From: Capitella teleta
Lineage: Eukaryota; Annelida; Polychaeta; Capitellidae
Direction: 5' to 3'
Assembly: GCA_000328365.1 (NCBI GenBank)
Contig: KB299137.1
Coordinates: forward strand, 629,355-693,354
Length of the DNA stretch: 64,000 bases
Shown here piece after piece: positions 40,001 to 51,755 of this stretch. The notes under the pieces were generated by a model. It made no database searches and was not told the origin of the DNA. It saw nothing but the letters and a program-made list of their open reading frames with translations. The position numbers and the translations under genes were made by a program. The first letter of the stretch is position 1. Each line of letters begins with the position of its first letter.

Positions 40001-43000
40001 TCTCCGCTGGCGTGCAAGAAAGACGCTTCGACCGCCTTCCCTTTTGACATCACCTCCGACGTCAACAATGTCAATTGCTTTGTCATGATGCTTGACCTTA
40101 TTCTGGCTCAGGTGATTTATGAATTTTAAGCACAAAATTTAATGCTGCATGAATATTCATAGATTGAGCTTCAAGACGCCACTGCTCATCTTGGCGTTTT
40201 TAATGACACCTGTCGCGATATCATGTGTCTGTTGACAAGAATGCTGCGCACGCCGTTTGGGGGGAAACACACATGCGAGGAGAGTGACGCCCCCACACAC
40301 GCCTGCACACGCTGCGCAATGACCGCTCTGTGGCACCAACTGGCAAGCAAGTGTCTTCTGTTTGTCAGTCCTCGTGATGAGATTTCGCTGCCGGTGAAAG
40401 AGCTGCCTCGGGTCGAAGAGATTCAGATGAGAAGCAAAAGCATGGAGAAACACGCCAGTGGTGGGTTACTGATCAGTTCAATTGAACGTTCTGATCTCTG
40501 GTGTTTAATAACAGATGCAGAGAAAAGCACAGAAATTGCTGAACCAGATTTTGACGTGAAGACTCTGCCAATGCATCTGCAGCTTTTGTATGCGCAGCTC
40601 AAGGTTCCAGTTTCCATGTGTGTGAGGATTGAGAATCACTTTGTTTTGCCTTTTGCAGTGTCTGAGTGAGGAATGCGATGCTGATGCTCTGTACTTCCTG
40701 CTTCATTCCATCAGATTACTTTGTCTTCACGGAGAGGCCGTTAACTACTGTTTGCCAGAATACATACATGTCATTGAGTATTGTCTCAAAGAGCTCATGA
40801 TTCCTGAGTAAGAGCAATTTTTCTTCTATTCTGATTCAATTTTCGATCTCTGATTATATTTTCACAGTTTGTGGAAATTGCTGCAAGCTGAGCATTCACA
40901 GGTGTCCACTATGGCAGTGCCCCTCCTTCTCTACTGCCTCACACTGCCCTCTGGTGCTGACATCTTCTGGCGCTTAGTCGAAGACGATTTCAACTGCGAC
41001 GACTGGAGAATTCGATTTGCAGCTGTGGAGAAAGTGACGATGATTGCTCGCTTGACAACCAGTTCAATGATTGAGCACAACCAGCAAATACGCACGTCTC
41101 TGGCGCACGCTTTCTGCTACCTGATTGGCTCACTGGATGACGTGAACTCCTCTGTTGTACAGAGGGCTACTCTCTACCTGGATACGCTGAAAATGGACTC
41201 AGTACAGGTTGGTTGGCTGCTTGAATGATCTCTAAATATGGATTTTATTTTCCCAGTGCATGTGCGCCTGCTTGGAATTCCAGTTTGATTCGGTGATCAG
41301 CGATCGAACGATGATTCTGCGCAAGATGCACGTTCTGTCGGTGATTTTGAAGCAACATCAGATACTTTCTTGGACTTTCTTTCTGAACCGCTTTGACGCC
41401 CTCTGCCTGGAGGCACAATTAGACGTTGAAAGCCAAGCAGACGTGTCCTCATTCCAGGGTAACCTCAATTCTTGGTGGATGTCGTATGACCTTGACTTAT
41501 TTGTTGTGCCCCAGATTTGACCTCCAGTGACCGACACAGTGATCATTTCCTTCGCAAAATCAACCGCGCACGATTTGCGCTGGCTCGTACAGACAGTGTG
41601 CGCTCGTTGTGCAGCAGTTACTTCACAAAGCCCCCTTATCGCAGGGCGGCGTCTGTACCCATGCACTTGCTCATGCGCACCCTCCCCAACCAGAACAACC
41701 CTAAGGGTGAGTACTCCCTCATCCCTCAGTCACCCTCACCCCTTACCTCACTCAACAAACTTTCACTATAGATGAGTTTCGTCAGGTCAAAAAAGGTAAC
41801 GGCACCTATGTTCTAGCCTAGTCGATTTACCAGTCACAATCGCCTAGCTTTTTTGCAAACAAAGCACTGTCTTGTATAGACCTAGTGGCACCAATTTTTT
41901 TTTATACTAATACTCACTGAGTTTTTTTCTACTAATGCCAAATTTTTGTAGCTCAAGCTTTTCCCATGTTTCTTAAAACTGAAAATGAGGTCTTTTTGTG
42001 TACCTCATTTTAATACTTTGTCCTGCTTTCTGAGTTCTAACTGTCAAACAAACTTCTGCTCCACCTCCTCCTCCTCTTCTCCTTTCTCCTCCTCCTCCTC
42101 CTCCTCTCCATCTAGCTCCTCTTCTGGCAAAGGCACACGCTAAAGCCCAGGGTGCAGAGGAAGGTTTGTATGTTGTCTATCCTTGGCCTTCATCTCCTCT
42201 TAGCCTTTAGATGCCTTGCGCACCCTAGCCCCCTTCGCTTGCACTTAATAATCTGCAGGGGTATTCTCCAAACTCTGGCTGCAACTGGAAATGACCAAAG
42301 GAAATAAATTTCCTGTTGCACAGCTGAGTGAAGTCAATTGATGCTGAATATACTGATTATATTTTCACCTCTTGTTGTAATCCTTGCATTGTCTTGCATG
42401 TGTCAGCTCAATTCCATTCTATGCCGTTTTTTCCTTTACTCTTCACATTTCTCTTGCGTGATATGCAAATCCCCCTCTAAATCCATCCTATAATCAATTG
42501 TGTGTTCCTTCCTTAGACAAAAGCCCGTACACTCGCCAGCAGTCTGCACCTCAATTTAGGAGTCGCGGTTCGCGGTTTGGAATTGGAATGTTCACCAGTT
42601 ACATGTTTCCCGGTGAGTGAATCAAAATTACCATTGCATGAGATGTTATTGTTAATTTGTTATTGTTATCGCATGTGTTATGATTGTTATTGTGAAGTTA
42701 TTGACATTTTGCAGCGTTGAGTCTTGGATTCCAGTTCACTCATGGTGAGGACAATTGACGTCAAGTGTAGATGCTTGTAGTTTTCTTCTCTCATCTCTTT
42801 GACGTCAAATCCAACCGCTCTAAATCATCTCTCTCTTTGCCTCTTTATAGAAATGCGGAGAACAAGAATAAAAAAAACTTTGAAATTTTCTGCTGATTTC
42901 TAATTTGTTTTGCTCTCTTTCAGGCGGACATTTGCGCGAATACACGGATGGAGAAAGCAAGTTTGCTTCTCTTCTTCAGCGAGCAATGGATTTGGACGGA

Positions 43001-46000
43001 GTGGATCGCGAAACTCTGCACCACTTGGTCTCTCTTCTGATGAAGGTCAAAATTGCTGTGTCATCATCCAATTTAGTGCTACGTGCTGAGAAAAAAAAAC
43101 TAAAAAAGCGTGTTCACCCATAATTTGAATTTCTGGCTCACTTTTGAGTATAACATACTTCTCTGATAGATTTATCCTTAAACTGAACTGCGCAACTTGA
43201 AAAACTTTTTAGACTTCAAGTTTGTTAAATTCAGATTGTGCTTTTTAGTTCATGGTGACAGTGAACCAGGATGTCATCAATGAAGACCCCGATCTGAGCA
43301 AAGCACAGGTAATTCTGTCCTTTGACCTATGACCTACTCACAAAAAAGGAATCCGCAATTTTCAGAATGTTGTTTTGCGCCATCTGAACGTCCTCCTTGG
43401 CTACAACCAAACAGAGAAATCATTCAGTGTTCCTCCGTATAAACTAAGGTGAGATTTTCTGTAATGATAATAATCAAAACTGACAACTCATTTCATAGAT
43501 ATTCCGCTGTCTTCAACGCTTATATCTCAGGACTGCCTCAGGTGAAACCAGTTATAAATGCAGCATTTTGTGATTCCTATGATTTCTCAAGGTTCTGGAC
43601 CAGAATTTTGAGCTGGGAAATATGATCTTGGCTGTGTCGATGATGCTTCTGCAGTACTGCCCTTCACCCCAGCGCTATGCCAGTGATTACCAGCCTCCCA
43701 ATTACACTCTGTGGTACCTAGAACCTCACACGCGACAGTCCTGGTTGACCTCTCTCCTCATCATCCTCTACAAGGTCTGCTCACAGTTAAACAAGGTTTC
43801 AGGCATAGATTTCTCGCTTTTCAGTACCAATACAACACAAGCCCTGCGTCCGGCATTGTGGAATTCCTGGTTCGCTTGACCATCAATACAATTGACGCTC
43901 AGTTGCATCACTGCAAGAGATCTGAGGAGGCCTTTGGTCCTGCCAGTCCGATGGTACCCCGCCACAGAGGTTTGTTACTTAAACCACTGGTTAAAACTTT
44001 ACAAAACATTCTTGCTCACTGTATCAGTGCCTTTGGTGAGACCTTTGATCTCTTTTTCACTCAATCACCGCTTTAATTTGATCACGCACCATGGGGTCAC
44101 GGGGTACGTTTGGTTCCACAGATATCAGCAACGCCTCAATTGGTGACCTAGGTGACATCATCGAGACAGACACACCCCCGCAGAGCCCCACCGATGAATC
44201 GTGTGTGTCGGACGCCATCACGATATCCACCGCGTCCGCCGCTCAGTACCAGCGTCAACGGGATGGCCAGTCACTGCTTCCCCCACGCACGCAATCCCCT
44301 CCCCTGCCCACCTCCCCCACCTCATCAATCCCAGCATCCCCTGCTGCTGGCTCACCCGAGGAGGAGATCTTCCGTCCTCCAAAGTTAAGAGCCAAACTTC
44401 CGCTGGCTTCCGCATCAGAAACGATGGCACTGAGGCAGCACGATCAGCCAAGGAGGATCGCTGAGTACAATCGCGATTCATTCTCCGGGGAAGAAATGAA
44501 CCAAGTGAGTGACGTGATGGTTGCGCGATCGTCGGGCGACCCAAGGCCCTTGCTGCCTCGACAGGTTCCACTCTCTTTCCTTCATTCGCATGTCAGCACT
44601 CTGTTCTGTGGGGGTAGCATGTGCATGGTGTTGTCATTACGCTTTGGTTATATCAGGTTTCATTTCATGTTCATTCGTTATCACTGAAGGTACTGTAGAA
44701 CGCATTATTTTAGCAAAACTCAAATTGAGTCATTTCTGGGAATTTAAATTTCACGGTTAGAGCCAGGTTTATAAACATTATGTCATTTCTTTGAGCAGTC
44801 AAGTCTTGATTTGCTAATCAATGAGGTCTGCTATTTTGATCAAGAGATCTGCTCGATGATCTGCGTTATTATTATTATTATTTTCCCAGAATCGATCTAT
44901 CCTTGATGATAAAACCAGCACAACCACACATCAATAGTACAACATCTTTGTTTACCTGAATAGATGAATGAAAATATTGTTATACTTGCTTAACTTCATT
45001 ATTTCATTATTAATTAACTACGGTAAATGCATGCATGTCAAGCAAACTTCATTAGCTCTACATGAAGAGTCCATACTTATTAATCTATATGATAGGATTA
45101 TATCATTATACCAATAGATGCCTCACCTATTAAATATTTTTATGGTTGCGTTACTGTTTAGAGCTTGGCGTATGATTTATATGTAGCCGTGAAAATTGAT
45201 CTTGCCATGAAAATTGTGTGTTCTACAGTGTAGACTCATAGATTTGTGCTCAGTGCCAGAAGTGGCTGGGCAGCAGTTGTTGTTAGTTGACGTTCAGCTT
45301 TTGCATCTTCTTGCATCGGCCTCTGTTGGTTTTTGTTACTTGTTCATGCAGCGCACGAATCGCATTCTCACACCTGACCTTCAATTAATGCACTCTCTAT
45401 TTCCCCAATAGCGCACGCTTGAGCAGAGTGTGGATGAATATTTGCACGGAAAAAGCTCCGCACACCTGACAAGTGGCCCTCAGCCTCAGGACGTTGACCA
45501 GAAAATCCAGGAACAGATCCAGGAATTTGAATGCGAGAATCAGAAGAAGAAGACGACCACAGACCCTAGCAACGACGACGAGCTCCCTGTTGCTAAGGAA
45601 ATAACCGCTAAGGAGATAAACGCTGAGGTCATATCGGAGTTCAACAATACACACTGCCACACTCACATCCTCACCTTGGATCGCTTTGAGAAACCGTTTG
45701 AAGTTTTAGAGGAAGTGAAAGAAAGCGAAGAAGAGAACGGCTCACCCAAGAAGAAGGAAGAGAACGAGCAAGAAATTGAGGAGAAGAAGAGCATTGAAGA
45801 AGAGAAGAACGAGCAGACAGAAAGTGAGTAACGCACATCACAGTATCTTTTCTGACGCCCTCAAAATTCAGGTGACCTCGATGACAGCCCTGATTCTCAA
45901 CCGAAGCTTCGTCCGAATTTCCGCCAACGTAAAGCGCGCAAGACCGGCTTAACTACGATCGAACTGCAGAAGATGATTCCGGAATTATCTGATCAGAACA

Positions 46001-49000
46001 TAGCGCCAACCTCTCCTCAAGCAGCGTAATTACCTGTGATTTGTTTTGCTTCATTCACCTTTTGACCTTTAAGGCGGAGATCGAGGCGTTCAGATTTGAT
46101 CAGCAAATCAGCGCAATCGCAGCAGAAGCAGAAGTCACTCTCTGCCATGAGAGCAAACGAACAGATTATGGTTGATCGCTGTCCCGATTGCAACGCTGTT
46201 CTTGAAAGCTATGACGAAGAGACAATTAGCTTAGCAGTGGTCTGCCTTGCCACTTTCATTCACAGGGAGCCTGGTCTTGCTGCTCCTTGCCTGCTCGATA
46301 TGCTCATCACGGTCGCCAGGTATGCTGTTCAACATTATAGCTGAGTTTCAGCATATGTTTTGGTTTTGGTCTGCAGGATAGCCAACAGTACCCCCTACCC
46401 TTGGCAAACGGATGCGTGAGTTTTATACCCTCCCTCTTGTTTTAAAGCTCTTTAATCTTTTTATCAGATCTGGTCTGATCATTCCTGGCAATTGTGTCAG
46501 CGTGGCTCGTCAGTTTCTTCGCTGTGTGCTACATCAGATGGCACCAAACGGCATCTTTCCTCAAATCTTCATGCACGATCTCGGAGGTGAGTATACCATA
46601 CAGTCACAGAGATGAATGAAAGAATGGCAAAAACATTGGAAAAAGCGAAAAATGCATTTAATTGGTTTGCAGACACAGAATTTTTGAAGACATTGGCGTC
46701 TGCATTAGTGGATTTCTCTGAGTTGAACTGTCACAACGCCCTCCTTCTGCTTTTGGAGGTACGCCTTCTAAATTCTTGTCCACATTTCACAAATGTTCTT
46801 CATCATCAGGGCGTGAATGACATGAAGACGGTGACATCAGAACAAATGATGCTTGTTGTCTCAAACTTGTCCACTTTCATGGATTACGTTGCAATGGAAA
46901 CGGCTTCTCCGGCCTGGAATAACATTCTTCTGCAACTTGACATTTTCTTCCGGAGACTTCCTTTACTCGTTCCTGCAAATTGCGACATGGAAACAGTTCT
47001 CAAGATCATCATCTGCACACTGAAAATTCCCGGTCTCTCAAGCGTGAAAGTAATGCTCACTGACACATCAGTGTTTAACATTACTCAGTCACTCCCCATC
47101 TCAGATGGATACAGAAATCATAATTCTAAATGCTAGATACCAGTATTTTTGTTTCTTCAACAGAGTCTGCTAGAGTCTTTCTCAAAGCTGCTGAGCTACA
47201 CGCTTCAGTGTTGTTCATTCAACTTGCAGCAATTGTTGGACATTTGCTCTTTGTGCAGCAGAGCGTTCACTAAGGTAAGTTCATAGTTTGCATTCCCACT
47301 CAAAAATCTATAATGTCCCTTTTTCTATTATTCTTTTCAGGAGCGAGATAAGATTTACTTAACACGTAGCATCATATTTGAGTTGGTTCAAGCATTGAAA
47401 TTCAAGACCATTCTCCCAGATGAGAATCTTGTTCTTCTTGTGCAAGTTAGTTATATAACTAAGATAATTTATGCTCATTCCAAGTAGTTTGTCTGCCTGG
47501 ATGCCGGAGGTACTCTTGGACCAATCTCCTTCGTTCCGGAGCTAGCGAATTACACGTACAATCCTTACTCTTCATCTCTGGTTTCCACCAACGCTGCTGA
47601 CTGCATGAAGCCGCACTTGAGCGAATGTTTAGAGTTTGTTGCTGACCTTCACACGATCAACAAGGTCAAGGTGAGGTCACACTCCCTGCTAGGTCAGACT
47701 TATGTTTTGTTTGTTTGTTTAAGAATAATTACAAGGAAGGCAGTCAGAGTTTGAATGAGGACACTTTGGGGAACCATTTGAAAGCGGGCGTGGCGCAGTT
47801 CATCGCCACAGAGCTGACCAGAGCAAACGGCCGTGACCAAAGGGCTCTGAGTCGGTGTCTGCCCTGGCTCTACCACCCTCCGTCTGCCATGCAACAAGGG
47901 TAAAAGCCTCTCTCAATCCGTGACCTTCGCTAATTCCCCTTCCCTGGCAGGCCCCGTGAGTTCACAGATTGCGTTGGACATATCCGACTGTTGTCGTGGG
48001 TGCTGCTGGGCTCTCTGACTCACACGGCCGTGACCAAGGGCTCTGCTAACATTCTGGTTCAACCGTTGCCTTTGGAAACTAGTGCTTACATTGCAGATCA
48101 TATCATGGTGATTATGACTGGGTTTGCTGAACAATCCAAGGTAGAGCAACCGATCATATATCATCTCATTTCTACTTCCCTTCATCTCACATCCACAGCT
48201 CTCTGTTCTCCATATGTCTTCGTTGTTCCACGCCTTCATTCACTGCCAGGTCAGTCATTGTTCAATCACTTCTCAGAATAAGATACTCAGCTTTCAGTTG
48301 TGGACAATTTACTGCGAGACTTTTGCGATGTTCAGCGCCCCAGGAAGTGACAGTCACATGCAGGCACACACAACCATCATGGACTTCTGGGGCAGGGTCA
48401 CTCCTGGTGTCCTACAACTCCTGTCACACTCTAAAGTGGTTAGTATGCGCCACTTATTACAAGCGATATTTATGTAAGTTGAAAGGAAATGTTCTGAGCT
48501 TATTGTGGTAGGACCATGACAGTTATTAAGAATAGAATAAAGTAAGAATTACAATTTCTTGCAATGCGCATTTTTGGTGCAATCACCAATAAAAACCAGT
48601 TGAAAATCAGATTTCAATTAAAAAACAAAAACATTAGTTGAAAGCTCAAGTAAAAAAAAAAACAGTTTTTATATCTTCTTATTTTTTTAAGGTACAAAGA
48701 GTCGAGCTCCTGAAGAAGTGAGACACGTATTAGCTCACACGACGTAAGCAATTTTTGGAGATATTGAAAGGTGGTCTTCCATGCAACTGTATACTCAAAG
48801 AATTTAATTCAAGGTTAAGATGATGACCCAGAATCAAGGTCAAGTTGTGGAAATATCAATATTTTTCTTATGTTTGGCCCAATATGGCTTATTCAGGTCT
48901 GACTGTGTTTTGGAAAACAAAGCGTCTCTTTTTCCAGCAAACGGTAAAATAAGTTTGACGTTATATGAACGGATATCTCATGATACCATTATTATGATTA

Positions 49001-50004
49001 GCCAGATTAGGGTTAGGGACAATACTGCCTCGCCAGAAAAGTAATGCTTATTTTTCCAGTCACCGCAACAATATTGAATAGCCACTTCCTTTGGAAATTA
49101 CAAAAGCTTATAGCCATCAACTCCCTTTGGGTGTAATTTGTGTAATTGATTTCTTAGCAATTTGCTTGATAATCATTTTGATGATGTAACTATTCACAAG
49201 GACAAAAATGTGAAACAGGTAAACGCTTCATTGCAATGTACACGCACCTGTGTGTATCATAGGAAATGTTTCACCATAGATATTTTTCTCAACGATGGTT
49301 AGCGCTTTCAGTGTTAATTTTGCTTGTATTGTTTCAACTTCTGGATTCATTAGATGCCGTCACTCTACGCGTGAAGAATTGCTGCTTTTATCTTGCACAT
49401 GCTCTTATTATAGAGATATACATCACTGAGGATTCATAGAAAATTTAGAAAATAAATTGTTTATTGTTGTACTCATGATTCATTTTTTAACCAAATATCA
49501 AGAGTATAATTTATATATTCCGGTATATTTATAATAATCCCATTTTATCAGTTGGCAGAAATGGTGAATTTGCACTTCTTGAACTTGATGGAAGCTCTGC
49601 AAGAATGCAATTCTCTTGTGCTCAGCAAGGTCAGTCACGAAGCTCAATGGCATCAGTCGTTCTATATCTCACTGAGTATTTTCCAGATGTTTCCCATGTG
49701 GGCGCCTATCCTATTTTCTTACCATAACCAGGTAGCCTCTTTTTTTCAACTCATTTAAATAAAATTAAAAATCAATTATTCACTGAAAAAGCAATGATTT
49801 TATCGATTTCTATGCTCATTGCAGCTGCCCGGGCACATGCAAGTTCGGCTTCAGATGTGTCAGAATTGGGAGCCTCGAGATGTTGTCACGGATGCTTCGC
49901 AGCTGGACTCTGATAACCTTCGGCAATGGCTGCAACGGCTGCAGTTTAAACTCGGACAGATTGAAGTTCAGTCATCGGCTGTGACCCAATTCTACACCAT
50001 TTAA
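37007..50004 (+). CDS. UNC79 homologue, NALCN channel complex subunit, 51 coding exons
   Basis: Large HEAT-repeat-like scaffold that with UNC80 controls the NALCN sodium-leak channel. The coding start is 37035: MATRAATFTAKIGNLRDYHS aligns residue for residue with the human N-terminus, across a first intron. Coding exon starts: 37035, 37114, 37287, 37501, 37727, 37870, 37978, 38163, 38281, 38498, 38766, 39079, 39200, 39361, 39503, 39651, 39830, 40163, 40515, 40659, 40868, 41257, 41515, 41772, 42116, 42517, 42715, 42924, 43249, 43366, 43499, 43592, 43825, 44122, 45412, 45872, 46074, 46377, 46468, 46673, 46810, 47164, 47341, 47488, 47724, 47951, 48199, 48298, 49552, 49687, 49825. Every junction keeps phase, giving about 2427 residues (human about 2635). 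Landmarks: DIANTLKHFSQTLL, a Cys/His-rich segment (exons 8-10), LAVPLLL-type PSGADIFW, LAEMVNLHFLNLMEALQECN, and the end QVSS/VTQFYTI-like IEVQSSAVTQFYTI. The gene looks intact and is very compact. Confidence 0.96.
41772..42744 (+). other. UNC79 block of four small symmetric phase-1 exons
   Basis: Four consecutive candidate exons, 41772-41795 (24 nt), 42116-42163 (48 nt), 42517-42612 (96 nt) and 42715-42744 (30 nt). All begin and end in phase 1 and are multiples of three, between exons 41515-41706 and 42924-43045, which carry the same phase. Any subset can be skipped without a frameshift. They code for DEFRQVKK, a short Ala/Lys-rich peptide, a Ser/Arg-rich peptide and ALSLGFQFTH. The human protein is poorly conserved at this position. 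Alternative splicing is inferred, not shown. Confidence 0.65.
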
Positions 50005-51755
50005 ACCCTTTTTTAACTATTATACATTATTCATTATATCTAAGCTCACTTTTGTTATAATCATTAGATAATTTGTTTGGTTTTATTTATTTGTTGTTAT
50101 TTATCCAGAATGACCTGGTTACGTTTCTAGTTCTATTGTAAAATCAGTTATCTTTTAATTTATTTCTCAGTTTCTTCTCTGAGTTTCATTCTTCTCTAGT
50201 CAGTAATTCATATTAGATCTCTTCTTTGGACTCATCATATATTTTATCTTATATTCTATCTTATACATTATTTTATCTTATATTATATTTCTTTACTCAG
50301 CATACTTTTGTGTTTCTGAGGATTTTATGTATCTTTTTCTTTTTCTCTGTCCAAAGCATTTGCTATGTTCAAGATTTTCTTCTACTGCTGGTTAATTAAT
50401 TATGTTTGTTTTACAATGAATTGTTTTATTATAATTATAATCATTCATTAGTTCAAATTTTAAACTTTTTACAGAATGTTGCCAACATGTTTATATTATT
50501 AAATGTGTAACTGTCATATTTACACTATTCTTTGTTAGTCGCCGATGAAAGTATCTTTAAAAAATGAATTTAGTGGGTGTATATCCCTTTATACAAACTT
50601 CTGTATTCTAATACTTATTTAATGCATCAAACCTTAACTTGTCTTTGGTGAATTATGACACCATATTCATTTCTAAATTTAGTATTAATTTATTCTATGT
50701 GAAATTGCATCATTCATGCATGTAGTACATTACAGTCATTAATAAATCCTTGCAATGGTCAGTCAGTTCAACAATGTTTATGTTTCATGTTTGTGTTTAA
50801 ATAAATGTACTTTAAAGAAAAGAATAAGAATAATATTTATTGCGAAAAACAAATCAAAAGGTATAATAAGATACAAAATAATACAAATAAACAGAAATAT
50901 ATGTACAGTGTCGCAAATGGTGAGGAGGCCCAAAGGCCTATGTGCACCGAATTTATCTTTTATTATCAATTTGTGAGCGTGTGAACTGAACAGAAGACAA
51001 GAAAACAAACATTGAAAACATTGCAGTGGATATGTGATGTGTAAAGCAGAGTAATTATACATTATACAATATACAGAAATAAATACAAATAATAAAATAC
51101 TAGTAAACAAGAGAAAGTTTGTTGGTTATATAATATTCCAGTATAATGTATTTTATTTTAGGAAATACTTAAATTCAAAACTGATCGAAGGACGTACGAT
51201 TTGCACCACAGCCCATTCGCAGTGTAACATTGTTGGCCCGTGCATTTTTCGTGAAGTGAAAAGCTTGTAATTTTCTTGATTATTTTAGCACGGAGGAATC
51301 AAATGAAAACTGTGCATCGACTGAACCCTTCCATCCGCATGTGCTAATTCCGCTTCTCCGTGCACGCACGTACATATCCGAACCATATTTTCGTTTAGTC
51401 GTTTCATAATTGTTCTGGCGACTGTAACGTGACTGAACATTCCTGAGGGCATAATTGATGACAGTACTTACTACTTCGAGTGACCTGCGACGTATTCCAA
51501 GTCATCATTTGTTGATAAGTAATCTACTTGAGATATTATATTATAATAAGTCACCTGCATGCATCCAATCTACTACTAGTACACAACAAACTTTGATCGT
51601 TGCTATGCTGTTTCGTTTTACCATAGGTATATACATCATTCGTCGGTGAATACCCCAGTTTGTACCAAAAGTAAGTAAACACACATTCATGCGTAGCAAT
51701 GTCTTCTGTGATACTCAGCATGCAGCTACGTTTCTTTCTAAATGTCCGATGAATA
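50005..51755. other. UNC79 3' UTR and intergenic region
   Basis: The first 740 bp are T-rich and end at an AATAAA signal at 50741-50746; a second lies near 50799. No gene is seen between there and the TIR-domain gene. Its first exon or exons may start within 51400-51755. Confidence 0.55.

Noticed and set aside
41527-41775. Alternative-frame open frames over UNC79 exon 23
   Set aside because: The frame that continues the UNC79 alignment (DLTSSDRHSDHFLRKINRAR) is the one that fits both splice junctions; the others are shadows.
44521-44760. Plus-strand frames running past the end of UNC79 exon 34
   Set aside because: They are read-through of the exon into its intron; the conserved coding resumes at 45412 in matching phase.
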